Shown: in pieces, positions 58,652 to 64,000 of the stretch
How positions within the stretch are numbered: the first letter of the stretch is position 1
Layout of the letters: each line of letters starts with the position of its first letter
From: Polyangiaceae bacterium
Lineage (GTDB): Bacteria > Myxococcota_A > Polyangia > Polyangiales > Polyangiaceae
NCBI GenBank assembly: GCA_015075635.1
Contig: JABTUA010000003.1
Location: 2,294,001-2,358,000 of the forward strand
DNA length: 64,000 nucleotides
Direction: 5' to 3'
The notes under the pieces: model-generated
Seen by the model: only the letters and a program-made list of their open reading frames with translations
Told to the model about the DNA's origin: nothing
Databases searched by the model: none
Position numbers and translations under genes: made by a program

Positions 58652-60897
58652 GCGGCCGCCGCTCCCTCCGGATCTGGCTCTCCCTGGATCGGAGCGGGCT
58701 CGTGTCCGCGCGCCTGATCCCTCGCGGATCGACCTTTCGAGCCTTCGTCGCCGCGGCCGAGCGCGAGGAGGGCGCCCTCGCCGAGCTCGAGCTCGGGCTC
58801 TCTCGTGCATTGGAAGAGGACGGTGACGTGCTCGAGCCGTTCTGGTGGACCGAAGAGCTCCGCACCGGGCAGGTGGTGGTCGAGGTGCGACCGCAGACGC
58901 TGGCGGGCAAGCGCCCGGTGATCGGCAAAGAGCGCATCCCGATCACCTTCGGCTATGCCTGGGCCGAGCTCGCCGGGGACGGCGCCGGCTACTTCGTGAG
59001 CGTGCCGCGCTTCGGCTGGTCCTTCGTGCTCGAGGACCTCGGCATGGCCGCCGAGGTGCTGCGCCAGACGCTCAGCGCCGATCTGGCCGGTGAGAGCGCG
59101 CGCTCCGTGTTCGAGTTCCGCGAGGTGAAGGACGAGCGCGTGCTCGAGTGGGCGCCGAAGAGGCTCGGCGGGAAGGGCCCGCCCAAGGATCCGCTGGCGG
59201 GCTACTTCGACACGCTTCGGGCCGTGGCCGAGGACTGGACGGCGCTCGCACGCGCCGGCAAGCTCGGGGCTCACTTCGGATCCGTGGCGAGCGCGAGCCT
59301 GGACGCGCTGCTCGGACGCGGAACGAAGCCCTCGTTGCTCCTGATCGGACCGGCAGGGGTCGGCAAGACGGCGTGGGTCAAGGAGCTCGCGCGCCGCATG
59401 CCACGCTCCGGCGACGCCCTCTCGGAGACCCGAGTCTGGTCCACCAGCGCCGACCGCATCATGGCCGGCATGCAGTACCTGGGCATGTGGGAGCAGCGCT
59501 GCCTCGATCTGATCGCCGAGCTCGCCGGGGAGGGGCACTTCCTGCACGTCGATCACCTGGTCGGTCTGACCCGCGTGCGCAGCAACGCTTCTTCCATCGC
59601 GGATCTGTTCGCGCCGGCGCTCGAGAGCGGGGAGATCGCGCTGGTCGCGGAGTGCAGCGAGAGCGAGCTGGGGGAGCTCTCGGCGACGGCGCCGCGCCTG
59701 CTCTCGTGCTTCCAGCTCGTGCACCTCGCCCCGCCCACCCCCGAGTGGATGGCGCGCACCATCCACGAGCGCGCGACGCGCACCGGCAGCCCCTGGCGCT
59801 TCGGCGACGAGGCGACCCGGCGCCTGCTCCGGCACCTGACCTTGTTCCGTCGCGACCACGCCTTTCCGGGCAAGGCCTTCGCGTTCCTGGACTGGCTCGA
59901 TCGCGAGCGCCCGAGCGCTCCGAGAGAGCTCACGCTCCGGGACACGGATCGGCAGTTCTGCCGCTGGTCGGGCCTACCGGAGCGCATCGTGAGCGACGAC
60001 GAGCGTGGCGACCCCGAGGCGCTGGCGGACGTGCTGCGGGAGCGCGTGGTGGGTCAGGACGCCGCCTGCGCGGCGGCTGCGCGTGTGCTCTCGCGGTTCA
60101 AGGCCGGCATCCAGGACCCGGACAAACCCATGGGCAGTCTGCTCTTCGTCGGGCCCACCGGCGTGGGCAAGACGGAGCTGGCAAAGGAGCTCGCGCGCTT
60201 CATGTTCGGCAGCCCGACGCGGATGGTGCGCCTGGACATGAGCGAGTATCTGCTCGCCCACTCGGTCACGCGGCTGCTCTCGGACCAGCGCGGCACCGAC
60301 AGCCTGGCCCAGCGCATCAGTCGCGAGCCGCTCTCGCTGGTGCTGCTCGACGAGATCGAGAAGGCCCACCCGGCGGTCTTCGACGTGCTGCTCGGCGCGC
60401 TCGGCGAAGGCCGCCTCACCACCGAGAGCGGGCGCCTGGTCGATCTCAGCATGACCTTGATCGTGATGACGAGCAACCTGGGCGCGGACGCGGTCCACCT
60501 GGGCTTCGGCGCGAAGGAGGCGGACGCGGAGGACGCCCGGGCGGCCGTGCGCGCGCACTTCCGGCCGGAGCTGATCAATCGTCTGGACGAGATCGTCGCG
60601 TTCCAGGCCCTCTCACCCCAGGCGCTGCGTCGGATCGTGTCACTGGAGCTCGGGGCCGCGGCCGCGCGCGAGGGGCTCGTGCGCCGGAACCTCACGCTGT
60701 CCGTCGCGCCGGAGGTCGAAGCACACCTGGCGGAGCTGGGTTACGACCCGAAGTACGGCGCGCGCCCCCTGAAGCGCGTGATCGAGGAGCAGGTGATCAC
60801 GCCCATCGCCGTCGAGATCGCGCGGCGCCCCAAGCTCGCGAACGCCCGGCTCCGGCTGGAGCTCCGCGGGGGGGCCATTCAGCTTCAGATAGGCTGA
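58648..60897 (+). CDS. Divergent ClpA/ClpB-like double AAA+ ATPase, third of three
   Basis: 749 residues, ATG overlapping the preceding TGA (ATGA). N-domain (1-195) with ERIPITFGYAWAEL. NBD1: GPAGVGKT (234-241), pore loop IMAGMQYLGMWEQR, Walker B LHVDH (D302/H303: catalytic Glu replaced by His). The segment APRLLSCFQLVHL stands where ERRF should be, so the Arg finger is also lost and this NBD1 is probably not an active ATPase. NBD2 is canonical (GPTGVGKT 502-509, LDEIEKAHP 568/569, TSNLG, RPELINRLD, YGARPL) except for the missing GYVG loop. No C-terminal extension, unlike its partners. It ends 8 bp before the convergent astacin gene. Confidence 0.9.
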   Translation: MSGRRSLRIWLSLDRSGLVSARLIPRGSTFRAFVAAAEREEGALAELELGLSRALEEDGDVLEPFWWTEELRTGQVVVEVRPQTLAGKRPVIGKERIPITFGYAWAELAGDGAGYFVSVPRFGWSFVLEDLGMAAEVLRQTLSADLAGESARSVFEFREVKDERVLEWAPKRLGGKGPPKDPLAGYFDTLRAVAEDWTALARAGKLGAHFGSVASASLDALLGRGTKPSLLLIGPAGVGKTAWVKELARRMPRSGDALSETRVWSTSADRIMAGMQYLGMWEQRCLDLIAELAGEGHFLHVDHLVGLTRVRSNASSIADLFAPALESGEIALVAECSESELGELSATAPRLLSCFQLVHLAPPTPEWMARTIHERATRTGSPWRFGDEATRRLLRHLTLFRRDHAFPGKAFAFLDWLDRERPSAPRELTLRDTDRQFCRWSGLPERIVSDDERGDPEALADVLRERVVGQDAACAAAARVLSRFKAGIQDPDKPMGSLLFVGPTGVGKTELAKELARFMFGSPTRMVRLDMSEYLLAHSVTRLLSDQRGTDSLAQRISREPLSLVLLDEIEKAHPAVFDVLLGALGEGRLTTESGRLVDLSMTLIVMTSNLGADAVHLGFGAKEADAEDARAAVRAHFRPELINRLDEIVAFQALSPQALRRIVSLELGAAAAREGLVRRNLTLSVAPEVEAHLAELGYDPKYGARPLKRVIEEQVITPIAVEIARRPKLANARLRLELRGGAIQLQIG

Positions 60898-60904
60898 CGA
60901 AGAT

Positions 60905-62073
<1,169 letters not shown>

Positions 62074-62083
62074 CTCGGAAATG

Positions 62084-62533
62084 TTACTTGCTTCCGGGCT
62101 TCCGGTCGACCGACTTCTCCTCGATCTGCACGGCGAGCGTGCAGGGTTTGGTGAGGAAGAGCTTGTGTTGCAGCTTGTGCTTGATGACGCAGATCGGCAC
62201 GGTGCCCTGATCGCTGCCGTCCGGCGCGCTGATCTCGATGCGCCCGCCCGGCCTGAGCGTGGCCTGGAACTTCGCGGTCCCGCCCGGCACGTTGTCGCAG
62301 GCGCTGACCAGGTCGTTCATGGTCTGCTCGGCCTTCTTCCTCTCCAGCTTGGCCGGGCACTCGCCCAGCATCACCGAGCCCTCGACCACCGCCACCTTCG
62401 GCCCGGCCGCTTCCGGGGCCGGGCTCGCCGTGGGCGCCGCGGCGGGCTTCGGCTCGGCGCCGCGCGCACAGGCGAGCAAGGGAAGGGAGCAGAGGAGCGA
62501 AGCAACCGGGACGCGCAGCACGGAGCGGAGCAT
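62084..62533 (-). CDS. Hypothetical lipoprotein upstream of the astacin gene
   Basis: 149 residues. Signal peptide VPVASLLCSLPLLAC with lipobox, an Ala/Pro linker (~residues 23-45), then a 100-residue domain with two strands (KVAVVEGSVML, IEISAPDGSDQGTVPICVIK) and a Cys pair. The stop is 10 bp before the astacin start, so the two are probably co-transcribed. Could be an inhibitor or chaperone of the protease (inferred from position only). No family recognised. Confidence 0.65.
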   Translation of the reverse strand: MLRSVLRVPVASLLCSLPLLACARGAEPKPAAAPTASPAPEAAGPKVAVVEGSVMLGECPAKLERKKAEQTMNDLVSACDNVPGGTAKFQATLRPGGRIEISAPDGSDQGTVPICVIKHKLQHKLFLTKPCTLAVQIEEKSVDRKPGSK

Positions 62534-62623
62534 GCCACATCTGACGAGATGCTCGCGGAACTTCCGCGAGCCGGCGCTGTCCCGAGGCCTTCGGGTCGAA
62601 GGTTCGAACGCGGGAGAGTGCTC

Positions 62624-63054
62624 ATGCTGCCCAGATCGGGTGAAGGCATTGGTTTGTCCGGCGAGGCCGGGTGCATCACCACGGCGATGCGCGCCGCTTC
62701 GCTCCGCGGGCCGCGCTGCCTGCGGGTCGCGCTGGCTCGCGCAGGCCGCATCGAGGAGGAACGCTTGTTCCGCGAGCGCGCCGAGGTCAGCGTCGGACTC
62801 GGTGAGGGCGCGACCTTCGTCATCGACGCGCCCGGGCTCGGGGCGCAGACACCGGTGTTCGTGCGTCGCAAACGCGGCTACGCGCTCCTGGACCCGGAGG
62901 CGAGGTCCAGAACGTGGTCACGTCGGCGTCCGGTACGCTGCCGCCCAGCGTGGCGGCGTGCGTCGCGGCGCGCACGCTCGACGTCTCCTTCCGCCCGCCG
63001 GCGGGGGGCGCCGCGGTGATCGTGGTTCCGGTGACGTTCGTCCTTCAGCGCTGA
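62624..63054 (+). pseudogene. AgmX-like protein remnant (N- and C-terminal domains only)
   Basis: The first frame (62624 to ~62895) encodes CLRVALARAGRIEEERLFRE, SVGLGEGATFVIDAPGLG and FVRRKRGYALL, the N-terminal domain of AgmX/PglI-type myxobacterial proteins (which normally read VTIGSSxxNTFVVPAPGLP). After ~62895 a different frame (to TGA 63054) encodes GGEVQNVVTSASGTLPPSVAACVAARTLDVSFRPP then GAAVIVVPVTFVLQ, the C-terminal TonB-like domain of the same family. The long central region is absent, so the gene has suffered an internal deletion plus frame loss. AgmX takes part in adventurous gliding motility in Myxococcus. Fragment. Confidence 0.6.
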
Positions 63055-63067
63055 TAGACTGCGGCGC

Positions 63068-63982
63068 ATGCGCGCGCGCTCGGTCTTCTCGGTCACTTTG
63101 CTCATCCTCGGGGGATTCCTCGGCTGCTCGAGCGGAACGAGCCCCGGCCCGGGCTCATCGAGCCCCATCCCGCTGGAGGACTTCCCGAACGTCTACGCCG
63201 ACGCGCTGTGCGACAACCTGGCGAGCTGCTGCACCCAGAGCGGTTACACCTACGACGCGAACGAGTGCAAGGCCACGGTGAAGGGCTTCGTCGGCTTGTT
63301 CGGCGGCTTGGTCGACAAAGGCACCGTGAAGTACGACGCCAGCGCGGCCGGCGCGTGTATGAGCCAAGTTCCGGCCTACGCCAAGGGCTGCCTGCAGGGC
63401 AGCCTCGCCTCGGCCGCTTGCGACAGCGTCTTCGTCGGCACCGTGCCCGAAGGCGGCGCCTGCACCCAGAGCTCGGAGTGCGTCGAGCCTCCCGGCGGGG
63501 GCGCGGACTGCGATCAAGGCAAGTGCGTTCCGGAGAAGCGCGGTGTCGCGGGCGACGCCTGCGGCTGGACCTGCACCGAGCAAGGCAGCTCGACCTCGTG
63601 CTCCGGCACCAGCGGCGACTCGAACACGCGCTGCTTCACCAACGACGGATTGTACTGCGAGTCGACCAGCAACACCTGCAAGCAGCGCATCGCGATCGGT
63701 GGCAGCGGGTGCGACTGGGAGGAGTCCTGCGTGGACGGAGCGTTCTGTCAGAGTCAGGTCTGCACGGCGCAGAAGGCGGTGGGTGAGGCGTGCGTCAACG
63801 ACGACGAGTGCACGTCGAGCGCGTACTGCGACCAGACCTGCCTGACCAAGAAGCCGCTGGGCGCGAGCTGCACGGACGACTTCGCCGACGAGGAGTGCGC
63901 CGACGGCGCCTGCGAAGGCGGCAAGTGCGCGAAGGGCTCGAACGACTCCCTGGGCTTCTTCTGCGACGGCTCGGGCCCCTGA
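63068..63982 (+). CDS. Cys-rich lipoprotein
   Basis: 304 residues. Signal peptide FSVTLLILGGFLGC (lipobox LGC), then a helical N-terminal domain (residues ~35-115: YADALCDNLASCCTQSGY, ATVKGFVGLFGGLVD) and a long Cys-rich part with repeated C-x5-C-x5-C motifs (ACTQSSECVEPP, CDQGKCVPEK, CNDDECTSSAYC-type). This resembles the Cys-rich myxobacterial lipoproteins with an N-terminal helical CxxxxSCC domain. A TAGACT hexamer lies 8-13 nt before ATG 63068. Stop at 63980-63982. Function unknown. Confidence 0.78.
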   Translation: MRARSVFSVTLLILGGFLGCSSGTSPGPGSSSPIPLEDFPNVYADALCDNLASCCTQSGYTYDANECKATVKGFVGLFGGLVDKGTVKYDASAAGACMSQVPAYAKGCLQGSLASAACDSVFVGTVPEGGACTQSSECVEPPGGGADCDQGKCVPEKRGVAGDACGWTCTEQGSSTSCSGTSGDSNTRCFTNDGLYCESTSNTCKQRIAIGGSGCDWEESCVDGAFCQSQVCTAQKAVGEACVNDDECTSSAYCDQTCLTKKPLGASCTDDFADEECADGACEGGKCAKGSNDSLGFFCDGSGP

Positions 63983-64000
63983 GGTCAGGGGGCCTTCTTC

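Noticed and set aside
51945..60897. T6SS ClpV or ClpAP protease system
   Set aside because: No Tss, sheath, VgrG, Hcp or ClpP genes in the window; N-domain is not Clp_N; NBD2 lacks the pore loop.

Overview
The window is about 70% G+C, densely coded and strongly GC3-biased. It carries many secreted lipoproteins with Gly/Ser/Ala-rich linkers followed by Cys-rich modules. Two proteins have C-termini like the MYXO-CTERM sorting signal (10.0 kb and 60.9 kb), one gene is an AgmX-like remnant, and there are M23, astacin and large metzincin secreted proteases. Together these point to a myxobacterium (Myxococcota), most likely the Polyangiales/Sorangiineae side. I see no rRNA, tRNA or CRISPR, so this looks like ordinary chromosome with one decayed insertion sequence.

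Layout. 0-3.4 kb: 3' end of a flotillin-like gene, a Cys-rich lipoprotein, an ECF sigma factor coupled to a small membrane protein, and a TolQ/ExbB-like membrane protein. 3.5-8.6 kb: DUF444 (YeaH type), SpoVR interrupted by a 401-residue intein, and a TPR lipoprotein, as a tightly packed operon. 8.7-15.4 kb: M23 peptidase, Cys-rich lipoproteins, and a MarR - BKACE - enoyl-CoA hydratase operon. 15.5-16.1 kb: VapBC-like toxin-antitoxin pair. 16.1-22.4 kb: TetR - adaptor - RND pump - TolC operon, every junction overlapping by 4 nt. 22.5-25.1 kb: acyl-CoA carboxyltransferase and a second M23 lipoprotein. 25.3-26.1 kb: decayed ISAs1/IS4-like transposase. 26.1-31.4 kb: a frameshifted pentapeptide-repeat gene, a UbiB-like kinase, a small operon with a metallophosphoesterase, and an ArsC-like protein. 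31.4-40.8 kb: OmpA/TSP3 protein, beta-barrel, RCC1 lipoprotein, P450, cytochrome c'-like protein, TetR and small lipoproteins. 40.9-46.1 kb: a 1436-residue metzincin lipoprotein and a Cys-rich lipoprotein. 46.2-50.0 kb: FumC convergent with a cupredoxin-CopA operon. 50.2-51.7 kb: ABC-F ATPase. 51.8-60.9 kb: a structured leader and three consecutive divergent ClpA/ClpB-like double AAA+ ATPases. 60.9-64 kb: frameshifted astacin, a lipoprotein, an AgmX-like remnant and a Cys-rich lipoprotein.

The two most unusual items are the triple AAA+ operon and the SpoVR intein. In the AAA+ operon all three NBD1 Walker B acidic pairs are altered, all three NBD2s lack the GYVG pore loop, and the leader can form two mutually exclusive structures. 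The SpoVR intein carries a LacI-like helix-turn-helix as well as a LAGLIDADG endonuclease. Three genes (transposase, pentapeptide-repeat, astacin) are each repaired by adding one base, so they may be assembly indels rather than true pseudogenes.

All calls come from reading the sequence by eye; no database search was run.
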